From: an uncultured Christensenellaceae bacterium
GTDB lineage: Bacteria > Bacillota > Clostridia > Christensenellales > Borkfalkiaceae
Assembly (NCBI GenBank): GCA_910587005.1
Contig: CAJULB010000004.1
Coordinates: forward strand, 186,001-250,000
Length of the DNA: 64,000 nt
Direction of reading: 5' to 3'
This document shows, in pieces, positions 25,078 through 32,817 of this stretch; the stretch's first letter is position 1, and the number at the start of each line of letters is the position of its first letter. Under the pieces are notes generated by a model. It worked only from the letters and a program-made list of their open reading frames with translations. It was not told the DNA's origin and ran no database searches. Both the position numbers and the translations under genes were made by a program.

Positions 25078-25305
25078 ATGAAAAATTTGTTTGCATCAAG
25101 GCTCGAAGCTCTTTTGAAAGAGCATAATTTATCAAAACGCGCTTTCGCGGCAAAAATCGGCGTTTCCGCAACAAGCATATCCGACTGGACGAACGGTAAA
25201 ATTCAGCCGACCGCCGAAAGCATTTACGCCGTTTCAATGTACTTTAAAGTCAGCGCCGACTATTTGCTGGGTTTAGAGGATGAAACAGGTTCGAAAATTT
25301 ATTAA
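25078..25305 (+). CDS. XRE-family HTH regulator
   Basis: A 75-aa Cro/C1-type protein with FASRLEALLKEHNLSKRAFA, AKIGVSATSISDWTNGKIQP, and VSMYFKVSADYLLGLEDETG. It forms a pair with the preceding XRE gene. Its C-terminal YFKVSADYLLGLED is similar to the restored product of the broken gene at 15548-15746, suggesting common ancestry of the two islands. Confidence 0.86.
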   Translation: MKNLFASRLEALLKEHNLSKRAFAAKIGVSATSISDWTNGKIQPTAESIYAVSMYFKVSADYLLGLEDETGSKIY

Positions 25306-25310
25306 AACTT

Positions 25311-25342
25311 CGCCGCCCGCGGACAAAAGTCCGCGGGCGGCG
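25311..25342. terminator. Bidirectional terminator
   Basis: A 14-bp perfect GC-rich stem (CGCCGCCCGCGGAC) with an AAAA loop lies between convergent XRE and yfbR-like genes. Confidence 0.8.
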
Positions 25343-25363
25343 CTCATTAATTACAAGAATAAA

Positions 25364-25951
25364 TCAAGCCATACCGTCAAGCTCGTCAAGGCTCAAATTA
25401 AAGCTTTCAATAAAATTCTCGAAAAAGTACTCAACCTCGGGCATTTTACGCGAAAGCAAATCTTTTTTTATTGACTTTTCGGCTTTTACAAACTCCTTGT
25501 TTCCGCAACGCAGTTCTTCAAGACACTTTACGTACGCCGCAAGCCTGTCCGCCGCCTTCATAAAAGCATACTCACAGCTCGAAGTATCGGGCTTGATACA
25601 AGCCGCAAACTCGCTTTGAAGCTCGGCAGGAACGGTGCAAAGCAGTTTTTCGCAAGCCTTGTCCTCCAAATCCTTATACGCGCCCAAAATGGACTGATTG
25701 AAATACTTTATCGGCGTGGGCATATCCCCCGTCATAACCTCGCTGCACTCGTGATAAACCGCGTAAAGCACGGCTTTTGCGGGGTCGGCGTTCCCCCCGA
25801 AAACTTTGTTGTTAATAACCGCCAGCGCGTGCGCAAACATCGCCACCTGCTGAGAGTGTTCCATTATATTCTCGTCGCGGACGGAGCGCATAAGCTGCCA
25901 GCGCTTGATATACTTCATTCTGTCCATAAACGCGAAAAAATCGTATCCCAT
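25364..25951 (-). CDS. YfbR-like HD-domain 5'-nucleotidase
   Basis: A 195-aa HD-superfamily phosphohydrolase. RWQLMRSVRDENIMEHSQQV carries the first metal-binding His, AVYHECSEVMTGDMPTPIKY carries the His-Glu/Asp pair, and AADRLAAYVKCLEEL the last Asp. The order and spacing match YfbR, which dephosphorylates deoxynucleoside monophosphates. It has its own promoter. Confidence 0.88.
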   Translation of the reverse strand: MGYDFFAFMDRMKYIKRWQLMRSVRDENIMEHSQQVAMFAHALAVINNKVFGGNADPAKAVLYAVYHECSEVMTGDMPTPIKYFNQSILGAYKDLEDKACEKLLCTVPAELQSEFAACIKPDTSSCEYAFMKAADRLAAYVKCLEELRCGNKEFVKAEKSIKKDLLSRKMPEVEYFFENFIESFNLSLDELDGMA

Positions 25952-25984
25952 AATAATTTATCCCAACGCAAAATATTTTTTAAT

Positions 25985-26013
25985 ATTATAAAGCCTTTTT
26001 GCAAAAAATTCAA
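25985..26013 (-). promoter_or_regulatory. Promoter of the yfbR-like gene
   Basis: TTGAAT-N17-TATAAT on the minus strand, about 35 bases before the gene. Confidence 0.7.
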
Positions 26014-26023
26014 CGCTTTGCGG

Positions 26024-26053
26024 TTGACAATATTCATATTTTAAGTTTATAAT
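26024..26053 (+). promoter_or_regulatory. thiT promoter
   Basis: TTGACA-N18-TATAAT, placing the transcript start just ahead of the TPP riboswitch. Confidence 0.75.
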
Positions 26054-26073
26054 TTAACCATAAAAATTAATAT

Positions 26074-26160
26074 ACCGTCGGGGGTGTCCGTAAAATTTTC
26101 AATGCGGGCTGAGATTATACCCTTTGAATCGGCAACGTAATGGTTGAGCGATAGTACAAA
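26074..26160 (+). promoter_or_regulatory. TPP riboswitch (THI box)
   Basis: The stretch has GTCGGGGGTG, then GGGCTGAGATTATACCCTTT, the conserved pyrimidine-binding part of the thiamine pyrophosphate aptamer. It continues with CAAC-GTAATG-GTTG and GAGCG, matching the P5 hairpin with its UAAUG loop. Sequence after the last GCG departs from the usual GTAGGGA. A terminator hairpin follows at 26173-26208, so TPP binding would stop transcription before thiT. Confidence 0.88.
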
Positions 26161-26172
26161 GAGATTTTTTCG

Positions 26173-26208
26173 TTGTTCCCTGATTTTTTTCGCGGGAGCA
26201 ATTTTTTT
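26173..26208 (+). terminator. Riboswitch-controlled terminator
   Basis: TTGTTCCC pairs with GGGAGCAA (one G-U pair), followed by seven T. Being between aptamer and start codon, it is the likely expression platform. Confidence 0.8.
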
Positions 26209-26234
26209 ATTTTCGGCGGTAGAAGGAGTTTTGA

Positions 26235-26996
26235 ATGTTGTCATTTTCACTTCTGGAAGTCTCCGAAAAGACGACCGACATCATAAAGTGGGTTTCAATC
26301 GGCGCGATTGCCTTGCTGATTGTTATCCTTGCCGCAACCTGCATCAAGGGCAGAAAGTTTTCCACAAGCGAAATCGCTTACGCCGGCATTTGCCTTGCCG
26401 CATCGTTTGCGCTGTCCTTTATCAAGGTTTCGCCCGTGCAGCTCGGCGGTTCGATAACGCTTGCAAGCTTTGTCCCGCTTTTAATTTACGCGTATAAGTT
26501 CGGGCCGGTAAAAGGCACGCTTGCGGGCGTAATTTTAGGGCTTTTCAACTTTATCTCAGGCCCCTATATCCTCACCCCGCTGACGTTTATACTCGACTAT
26601 ATCCTCGCGTTTGCAAGCATAGGTCTTATGGGCTTTGCCCCTAAGTTCGGCAAGCTTTCCGCAACCGCAAAGGTTTCTTTGGGAACGGTTCTCGTCTATA
26701 CCGCACGGTTTATATTCCACCTTATTTCGGGCTTTATATACTTTGCCGAAGGCGCAATATGGGTAACCTTGCCCGACGCTGTTCTGGCGAATATGTTCCT
26801 GTACTCATTCGTTTACCAGTGCGTATATCTGCCCGCGGACTGCGTTCTGTGCGTGGTTGTGCTTATCGCGCTTGCAAAGACGAACACCTTTGACAAGCTT
26901 TTAAACCTTATGCAGAAAAAGCAGAAGCCTGCCGAGGCTGTCGAACCCGCGCAAGCTGTCGAAGCAGGCGCTCCCGCTTCAACCGACGAAAAATAA
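26235..26996 (+). CDS. thiT: Thiamine transporter ThiT (ECF S-component)
   Basis: ThiT captures thiamine for the energy-coupling factor transporter. The 253-aa protein has about six hydrophobic segments; ARFIFHLISGFIYFAEGA is the thiamine-binding stretch recognised in ThiT/YuaJ, and KFGPVKGTLAGVILGLFN is typical. There is an extra N-terminal helix and an Ala/Glu/Pro-rich tail (EAVEPAQAVEAGAPAS). AAGGAG lies before the ATG. Control by the upstream TPP riboswitch confirms the substrate. The shared ECF ATPases are not in the window. Confidence 0.93.
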   Translation: MLSFSLLEVSEKTTDIIKWVSIGAIALLIVILAATCIKGRKFSTSEIAYAGICLAASFALSFIKVSPVQLGGSITLASFVPLLIYAYKFGPVKGTLAGVILGLFNFISGPYILTPLTFILDYILAFASIGLMGFAPKFGKLSATAKVSLGTVLVYTARFIFHLISGFIYFAEGAIWVTLPDAVLANMFLYSFVYQCVYLPADCVLCVVVLIALAKTNTFDKLLNLMQKKQKPAEAVEPAQAVEAGAPASTDEK

Positions 26997-27017
26997 AGTT
27001 TAAAAAACAATAATATA

Positions 27018-27046
27018 CGGCGGACACCTTTAAACAGCGTCCGCCG
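27018..27046. terminator. Terminator between thiT and rseP
   Basis: An 8-bp stem CGGCGGAC/GTCCGCCG followed by TTTCTTTT on the plus strand. Confidence 0.75.
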
Positions 27047-27066
27047 CTTTCTTTTATTAAATAAAG

Positions 27067-28188
27067 CTAACAGTGCACAAATTGCAAAATATCCACAAGC
27101 ACGGCAAAGCCGAGTATAAGCACAAACCCCACCGCATGAATTACCGCCTCAATCTTCCTCGGCACGGGCTTGCGGAAAATCCACTCGATTAGGCAGAAGA
27201 CAACCTTGCTTCCGTCAAGCGCAGGAATGGGCAAAAGATTGAAAACCGCCAAATTGACCCCTATATATGACGCGATATTGAAAAAGCTTTGCACGCTTTG
27301 TGTTGCTATTTGCGACGTTAATTTTATCGTAGTCACGGGTCCGCCCACCGCGGAAAGACTTAAATTCCCCGTCAACAACTCGCCCAAAACCTTGAATATT
27401 GTACCCGCTATTCTGAACGAATACAAAAACGAATGACCTATTGTTGTAAAAAATCCGAAGCGGTAGTTAACGGCGGACATATAATACCGCCCTTCCTCGT
27501 TCTTTAAAATTCCTATCGCGTCGAAAGCATCGTACGCTTGCTCGGTATTTTTAAAGTTGCAGTCGGTGCGCAGTTTAACGTCGATATTAACCTCTTTGCC
27601 CCCGCGAAACACGCAAAAGTCCACTATATCCCCGCTCTTTTTGCCGTTCAGCGCGCTCATAACGTCGGTTACAAGAAAGATATTTTTGCCGTTCACCTTT
27701 AAAATATAATCGTCCTCTTTCAGCGAACACTCCGAATATTCCTCCGCGTTCACCCCCTGATAGGGCGCAACCGCACCGACCTTAAAGACAGTCTGTCCGA
27801 AAGCGAAAAGCGAAATAACTATTAAAAGCAGAGCCAAAATATAATTGAAAAGGGGTCCTGCTATAAGCACAATAATTCTCTGCCACGGTTTTTTGCGGTT
27901 GAAAGAGTTCTCGCTTTCACCGTCAGTGCCGTTGTCCTCGCCGTCGAACGCGCAAAACCCTCCCAAGGGCAAAAGCCTTATGGAAAACGCCTCGCCCGAC
28001 TTTTTTGAGGTGCGTTTAAACAGCCTCGGCCCGAAGCCGATTGCAAACTCGTTTATTTTAAATTTTAAAGCTTTGCCCGCGAGATAATGCCCGAATTCGT
28101 GCACCGTTATCATTGCAAGCAATATCAACAGCGCAAGCAGAACCGAGCCTACCGTCTGCAAAACAGAAGTTACCGAAAGAAGTTGCAT
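27067..28188 (-). CDS. rseP: Site-2 protease RseP (RasP) type
   Basis: An intramembrane zinc metalloprotease that cleaves anti-sigma factors and remnant signal peptides. The 373-aa protein has the HEFGHYLAGK active site in the first membrane helix, a PDZ-like part (DDYILKVNGKNIFLVTDVMS), and NLLPIPALDGSKVVF carrying the third zinc ligand in a late helix. It is the last gene of the rpsB-to-rseP block, in the usual position after dxr. Confidence 0.95.
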   Translation of the reverse strand: MQLLSVTSVLQTVGSVLLALLILLAMITVHEFGHYLAGKALKFKINEFAIGFGPRLFKRTSKKSGEAFSIRLLPLGGFCAFDGEDNGTDGESENSFNRKKPWQRIIVLIAGPLFNYILALLLIVISLFAFGQTVFKVGAVAPYQGVNAEEYSECSLKEDDYILKVNGKNIFLVTDVMSALNGKKSGDIVDFCVFRGGKEVNIDVKLRTDCNFKNTEQAYDAFDAIGILKNEEGRYYMSAVNYRFGFFTTIGHSFLYSFRIAGTIFKVLGELLTGNLSLSAVGGPVTTIKLTSQIATQSVQSFFNIASYIGVNLAVFNLLPIPALDGSKVVFCLIEWIFRKPVPRKIEAVIHAVGFVLILGFAVLVDILQFVHC

Positions 28189-28249
28189 CTATATATATGT
28201 TTATGCAAATTACACCGCAACTATGCGGCGGAGCGCGGATATACCGCGG

Positions 28250-29350
28250 TTATTGCAATTTAAAAATTATTTTCTGGGCTTTCCAGCGCGCGGTTTTATC
28301 CACCTCTTCAAGCTGTTTAAAGCTTACCGACTCGTCGCGCGGAGTTGTGGAAAGAACGCCCGCAACCACGTCATATATGGCGGTGAATTTGATTTTTCCG
28401 TCTAAAAACGCTTTAACGGCAACCTCGTCCGCGGCGTTGAGCGCACAGGACAAAGTGCCCCCCTCCTTCGCGCAGGTCATAGCCAAATCGTACAGGGGAT
28501 AGTCCTTGCGGTTAAGCGGTTCAAACTGCAAAGAAAACGCTTTTTTGAAGCTTAACGGTTCAACCGAGGTTGCTATTCTTTGCGGATAGGAAAGTGCAAG
28601 ACTTATGGGCACCTCCATAGAGGGCGCGCCCATCTGCGCGATAACCGCACCGTCCTTGAACTCCACCAGCGAATGAACTATGCTCTGCGGTTGAATAACC
28701 GTTTCTATTTTGGAATATGGCGCGTTAAATAAAACGTGCGCTTCGATTACCTCGTACCCCTTATTCAGAAGCGTTGCGCTGTCTACCGTAATTTTTTTAC
28801 CCATTTTCCATGTGGGGTGGTTAAGCGCCTGCGCGGGCGTGACGGACGAAAGCTCTTTTTGGCTTTTTCCGCGGAACGCGCCTCCGCTCGCCGTAATTAT
28901 CAGCTTTTTGAACTGCGCCTTTTTATCATAGTTCAGGCACTGCCATATTGCCGAGTGCTCGCTGTCCACGGGAATTATTTCCGCCCCGTTTTTTTCGGCA
29001 AGTCGGGTAACAACCTCGCCCCCGCACACAAGCGTTTCCTTGTTGGCAAGCGCAAGCGTTTTTTTTGCGCGGATAGCTTTAAGGCTGTATTCCAGCCCCG
29101 CAAACCCGCCCGCGGCGTTGAAAATTACGTCCGCGCTTTCCCAGTCCGCCGCGGCAAGCGCGGCTTCCCTTTCGGTCGAAGCCAAAGCGTTATGCTCGGG
29201 CTTGAACTCGCGCACCTGCCTTGAAAACTCTACCGAAGGATTTTGCGCGGCAAGCGCAACTATTTTGTATTTTGCGGGGTTTTTTCTTACTACTTCCAGC
29301 ACCTGTCTGCCGATTGAACCCGTCGAACCGATTAACGCAATGTTTTTCAT
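28250..29350 (-). CDS. dxr: 1-deoxy-D-xylulose-5-phosphate reductoisomerase
   Basis: Dxr makes methylerythritol phosphate, the committed step of the non-mevalonate isoprenoid route. The 366-aa protein has the NADPH motif GSTGSIGRQVLEV, LALANKETLVCGGE, the metal site VDSEHSAIWQCL and SGGAFRGKS. It supplies precursors used by uppS in the same block. Confidence 0.97.
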   Translation of the reverse strand: MKNIALIGSTGSIGRQVLEVVRKNPAKYKIVALAAQNPSVEFSRQVREFKPEHNALASTEREAALAAADWESADVIFNAAGGFAGLEYSLKAIRAKKTLALANKETLVCGGEVVTRLAEKNGAEIIPVDSEHSAIWQCLNYDKKAQFKKLIITASGGAFRGKSQKELSSVTPAQALNHPTWKMGKKITVDSATLLNKGYEVIEAHVLFNAPYSKIETVIQPQSIVHSLVEFKDGAVIAQMGAPSMEVPISLALSYPQRIATSVEPLSFKKAFSLQFEPLNRKDYPLYDLAMTCAKEGGTLSCALNAADEVAVKAFLDGKIKFTAIYDVVAGVLSTTPRDESVSFKQLEEVDKTARWKAQKIIFKLQ

Positions 29351-29392
29351 AATTATCTATACCCTGAATTTTCTTTATTACCTATCAAAAAC

Positions 29393-29409
29393 GCCGCCAT
29401 CCCGGCGGC
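29393..29409 (-). terminator. Hairpin downstream of cdsA
   Basis: GCCGCC/GGCGGC stem followed on the minus strand by GTTTTTG. It may reduce readthrough from cdsA into dxr. Confidence 0.6.
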
Positions 29410-29444
29410 ATTTGTAAGTTTTATAGTTTTAAACCTTAACCCTA

Positions 29445-29567
29445 AAACCTTAGAGATGCGGTGCTATGCAAGGCGCGGGGTTATTTTACGAAGGGGAGCG
29501 TACACAGACGTACGTGACCCGAGAAAATGTTCCCGCAACACAGCATAGCGCCGTATATATAAGGTTT
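29445..29567. repeat. Dispersed long-hairpin element (copy C)
   Basis: The full-length, best-preserved copy. Outer arms AAACCTTA/TAAGGTTT are perfect. Next, GCGGTGCTATGC pairs with GCATAGCGCCGT using G-U pairs, GCGGGGTTATTTT pairs with AAAATGTTCCCGC, and the tip is CGTAC-ACAGAC-GTACG. The whole unit folds into one long hairpin. It lies between cdsA and dxr inside an otherwise tight gene block. Confidence 0.7.
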
Positions 29568-29570
29568 TAT

Positions 29571-30569
29571 TTACGCAATAATCGTGCCGAACGCAAGCAA
29601 TACCAACACTCCGCAGTACAGCATACTGTCAAATCTGTCAAGCACTCCGCCGTGTCCGGGAAGAAGATTGCCCATATCTTTAATACCGCACTCGCGCTTG
29701 ATTGCGCTTTCAAACAAATCGCCTATCATTGCAAGAACAGCCGTTCCAAGCCCTACAAGAATAAACGAAACAAGCGGGTGAATTCTTTCGCTGGCAAATT
29801 CAAGATAAACTTCGTTAAATCTCCAAACGTAAATCTCGCTGTTCATACCCCCGCAAAGATACATAATATAATACGCGATAATTGCGCCGAGTATGCCGCC
29901 AAGCACTCCGCCAACCGCGCCTATAACCGTTTTGTTGGGTGAAAGCTGGGGCGCAAGCTTCAAGGGTATCCAGCGCTTAAAAATCGTTCCTATTATATAC
30001 GCGCCCGCGTCAGTGAACACCGTACAGATTATCAGCACAAGCATCGCCGACATTGAATTCTTTTCCAGATGATTGATAGCCGTAAGCAACGTAGAAAGTA
30101 TTCCGCAGTAAAGCATGCAGAACACGCACGAAATAGTGCCTTTTACCGAGCTTTTTTCATGGTCGAATACGGAAGTCGCCGCAAGGCACATAAAATAGAC
30201 CGCAAACGCGCAGACCATTGCAAGCAAGCCCGCCTGCCAGGTAATTTCCAGAATTACATATAAAGGAACCGTCACCGCGCAAAACGCAATTGTAAAAGTG
30301 CGCTGTGCAAGCGATATTTTTCTTTCGGCAGGAGTTGCACCGCTGTCAACGGCGCGCAGAAATTCCAGACAGCCCAACACGGAAATAGCGCAAAATACTG
30401 CGTCGAAACCAAGCGAGCCCCAATATACGTTTGTGCCGAAGACCGTTGTAGTGAACGGCACGCACCATTTAAGCGCGCACAAAGCCGCAACCACAACCAT
30501 ATATACTACCGAAGTTACCGTTCTTGTAATTGCGGTACTGTGTTTAGAATTATTTTTTACAGTTTCCAA
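29571..30569 (-). CDS. cdsA: Phosphatidate cytidylyltransferase CdsA
   Basis: CdsA makes CDP-diacylglycerol for phospholipid synthesis in the membrane. The 332-aa protein has about eight hydrophobic segments and the C-terminal signature with KRECGIKDMGNLLPGHGGVL followed by DRFDSML. The start codon is TTG, with AAGGAAC upstream. It is about 65 residues longer than typical because of an N-terminal extension and extended loops. Confidence 0.95.
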   Translation of the reverse strand: METVKNNSKHSTAITRTVTSVVYMVVVAALCALKWCVPFTTTVFGTNVYWGSLGFDAVFCAISVLGCLEFLRAVDSGATPAERKISLAQRTFTIAFCAVTVPLYVILEITWQAGLLAMVCAFAVYFMCLAATSVFDHEKSSVKGTISCVFCMLYCGILSTLLTAINHLEKNSMSAMLVLIICTVFTDAGAYIIGTIFKRWIPLKLAPQLSPNKTVIGAVGGVLGGILGAIIAYYIMYLCGGMNSEIYVWRFNEVYLEFASERIHPLVSFILVGLGTAVLAMIGDLFESAIKRECGIKDMGNLLPGHGGVLDRFDSMLYCGVLVLLAFGTIIA

Positions 30570-30607
30570 AATATCTGTTCCTTTTTTTAAATTAAACCGG
30601 GCTTCGG

Positions 30608-31297
30608 CTAAACATTGCCGAAACGCCTTTCTCTTTTGGAAAAATCTTCCAAAGCCTTATCAAGCTCTTCATCGGAAAAATCGGGAAAAAGCGTGTCGCT
30701 GAAATACAACTCCGCATACGCCGCCTGATACAAAAGAAAGTTTGAAAGTCGTTTTTCCCCGCCCGTTCTTATAATCATATCGGGGTCGGGAATACCGTTC
30801 GTGTACAGAAGTTTAGCAAAATCTTCCGCGCCGATTTTTTCACCCCGTTCAACCGCAGTATTCACCGCGCGCAAAATCTCCGCGTGCGAGCCGTAGTTAA
30901 TTGCAAAAATCAAAGTAAATTCAGCGTTTTCGGGCGAATTTTTTTCACCGTCCGCAAGCAGAATCTGCACGTCCTCGGGCAAAACCGACAAATCGCCTAT
31001 TATTTTTATCGCCGCGCCCTGCCCGTAAAGCTTTTTCGCATTTGCGGAAAAATACTTCCTGAAAAGCGAATACAGCCCTTCCAGTTCCTGTTTCGGGCGC
31101 GAAAAATTTTCGGTGGAAAGCGTATAAACGGTAAGATAGCGCACCCCGCATTTTTTCGCATGCTCCGCAAGCCCTATCATGCGGTTCATACCCGCGTTAT
31201 GCCCGTAAGAGCGCGGCATAAGCCGTTTTTTTGCCCATCTGCCGTTGCCGTCCATAATAAGCCCGACGTGGCTGGGCGTACGTCTGTTTTCGCCCAT
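30608..31297 (-). CDS. uppS: Undecaprenyl diphosphate synthase
   Basis: UppS builds the C55 lipid carrier for peptidoglycan. The 229-aa protein has HVGLIMDGNGRWAKKR with the catalytic Asp, TVYTLSTENFSRPKQE, and IRTGGEKRLSNFLLYQAAY. The ATG overlaps the frr stop (TAATG), so translation is probably coupled. Confidence 0.97.
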   Translation of the reverse strand: MGENRRTPSHVGLIMDGNGRWAKKRLMPRSYGHNAGMNRMIGLAEHAKKCGVRYLTVYTLSTENFSRPKQELEGLYSLFRKYFSANAKKLYGQGAAIKIIGDLSVLPEDVQILLADGEKNSPENAEFTLIFAINYGSHAEILRAVNTAVERGEKIGAEDFAKLLYTNGIPDPDMIIRTGGEKRLSNFLLYQAAYAELYFSDTLFPDFSDEELDKALEDFSKRERRFGNV

Positions 31298-31869
31298 TAA
31301 ACGGTCATTATCTCCTTTTCCTTGGCAGAAGTTGCCGCGTCAATTTCCGCAACCGCGTCCGAAACGTATTTTTCAACGTCCTTTTCGCACGAAGCAAACT
31401 CGTCCTCGGAAAGAAGCTTATCGTTTTTAAGTTTTTTGAAGCCTTCCAAAGCGTCACGGCGGATATTTCTTGCCGCAACCTTGGCGTCCTCGCCCATTTT
31501 ACGGATTTGTTTGGATAAATCGCGGCGCCTTTCTTCCGTCAACTGGGGAAAAGCAAGCCTTATAACCTTACCGTCGTTCGTGGGCGTTATGCCTATGTTG
31601 GAGGTCTGAATTGCCTTTTCAATCGCCTTTAAAAGCGAAATATCCCAAGGCGCAATTACAAGACATCTGCCCTCCTGTACGGAAATATTAGAAGTCTGGT
31701 TGACGGGCGTGGGCGCACCGTAATAGTCTACCGTAACTTTATCCAGAATGTGCGGATTTGCGCGTCCTGCGCGAACTGCGGCAAAGTCCTCTTTCAATAC
31801 GCTTACCGTTTTGGAAAGCTTATCGTCCAAAACCAGCAAAATTTCCTCTACCTGTTCGTTGTCTATCAT
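31297..31869 (-). CDS. frr: Ribosome recycling factor
   Basis: RRF splits post-termination ribosomes with EF-G. The 190-aa protein has RAGRANPHILDKVTVDYYGA, TSNIGITPTNDGKVIRLAFP and LTEERRRDLSKQIRKMGEDA, all typical. GGAG precedes the ATG. Confidence 0.97.
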   Translation of the reverse strand: MIDNEQVEEILLVLDDKLSKTVSVLKEDFAAVRAGRANPHILDKVTVDYYGAPTPVNQTSNISVQEGRCLVIAPWDISLLKAIEKAIQTSNIGITPTNDGKVIRLAFPQLTEERRRDLSKQIRKMGEDAKVAARNIRRDALEGFKKLKNDKLLSEDEFASCEKDVEKYVSDAVAEIDAATSAKEKEIMTV

Positions 31870-31923
31870 ATAAATACTCCTGAATATTTTATTCGAAACT
31901 GCTAAGTCACTCTAAAACGCAGA

Positions 31924-32634
31924 TTATTTATTATCAATAAGCGTTCCCAAATGCTCGCCGCAAACAGCTTTTATTATGGAATTTTCCTCATCCAGCCCGA
32001 AAGCAAGCACGGGAATATCGTTTTCCATACACATCGTCGCGGCGGTGGTATCCATCGCCTTTATGCCATTATTTATAATATCAATATAACGTATATGGTC
32101 GTATTTTTTGGCTTTGGAATTGAGTTTGGGGTCGCTGTCATAAATACCGTCTATATTTTTAGCCATCAGCAACAGATTTGCCTGAATTTCGCAAGCCCTC
32201 TGCGCGGCGGCGGTATCGGTCGAGCAGTACGGATTGCCCGTTCCGCAAGCCATAATAACAACCCTGCCCTTTTCAAAATGGTGCAAAGCCTTTCTCAAAA
32301 TGTACGGCTCGGCAACGGAGGTCATAATAAGCGCGGTCTGCACGCGGGTTGGAATGCCCCTCTGTTCGAGCGCGTCCATCATCGCAAGCGAGTTCATAAC
32401 CGTCGCAAGCATACCCATATGGTCGGCAGTGGTTCTGTCCATCTGCTTGCCCTGTCTGCCCCGCCAAAAGTTTCCCCCGCCGATAACAAGCGCTATTTCC
32501 ACGCCCATATCATGAATGGCTTTAATCTGCTCTACCACGCCGGAAATAACGTTTTCGTCAAGACCGTGCCCAACGGGACCTGCAAGCGCCTCGCCCGAAA
32601 GCTTAATTAAAACTCTCTTGTACTTGGGTTTCAT
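31924..32634 (-). CDS. pyrH: UMP kinase PyrH
   Basis: PyrH makes UDP from UMP. The 236-aa protein of the amino-acid-kinase fold has RVLIKLSGEALAG, ALVIGGGNFWRGRQG, ADHMGMLATVMNSLAM and GTGNPYCSTDTAAAQRA, each conserved. AAGGGGA precedes the ATG. It has its own promoter after the tsf terminator. Confidence 0.97.
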   Translation of the reverse strand: MKPKYKRVLIKLSGEALAGPVGHGLDENVISGVVEQIKAIHDMGVEIALVIGGGNFWRGRQGKQMDRTTADHMGMLATVMNSLAMMDALEQRGIPTRVQTALIMTSVAEPYILRKALHHFEKGRVVIMACGTGNPYCSTDTAAAQRACEIQANLLLMAKNIDGIYDSDPKLNSKAKKYDHIRYIDIINNGIKAMDTTAATMCMENDIPVLAFGLDEENSIIKAVCGEHLGTLIDNK

Positions 32635-32665
32635 AATATCCCCTTATAATATATTTCCATTAATG

Positions 32666-32695
32666 ATTATAGCATATACGCCAAAACAAAATCAA
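32666..32695 (-). promoter_or_regulatory. pyrH-frr-uppS promoter
   Basis: TTGATT-N18-TATAAT with an extended TG element before the -10 box, on the minus strand. Confidence 0.7.
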
Positions 32696-32750
32696 CCTTT
32701 AAATTAAAAAAGCGGAGAAAATTTTAACGGCTTTTAATAATTAAATACAA

Positions 32751-32787
32751 AAAGCGGCGCGGTTGCAATAAGCAACCGCGCCGCTTT
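32751..32787 (-). terminator. rpsB-tsf terminator
   Basis: A 16-bp perfect stem (AAAGCGGCGCGGTTGC) with a 5-base loop just after tsf. Confidence 0.85.
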
Positions 32788-32817
32788 TTTATCTTCAAAA
32801 TATTTTGAACGTATTGA

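Noticed and set aside
26047..26250. A 67-codon minus-strand frame
   Set aside because: It overlaps the TPP riboswitch, its terminator and the start of thiT on the other strand.
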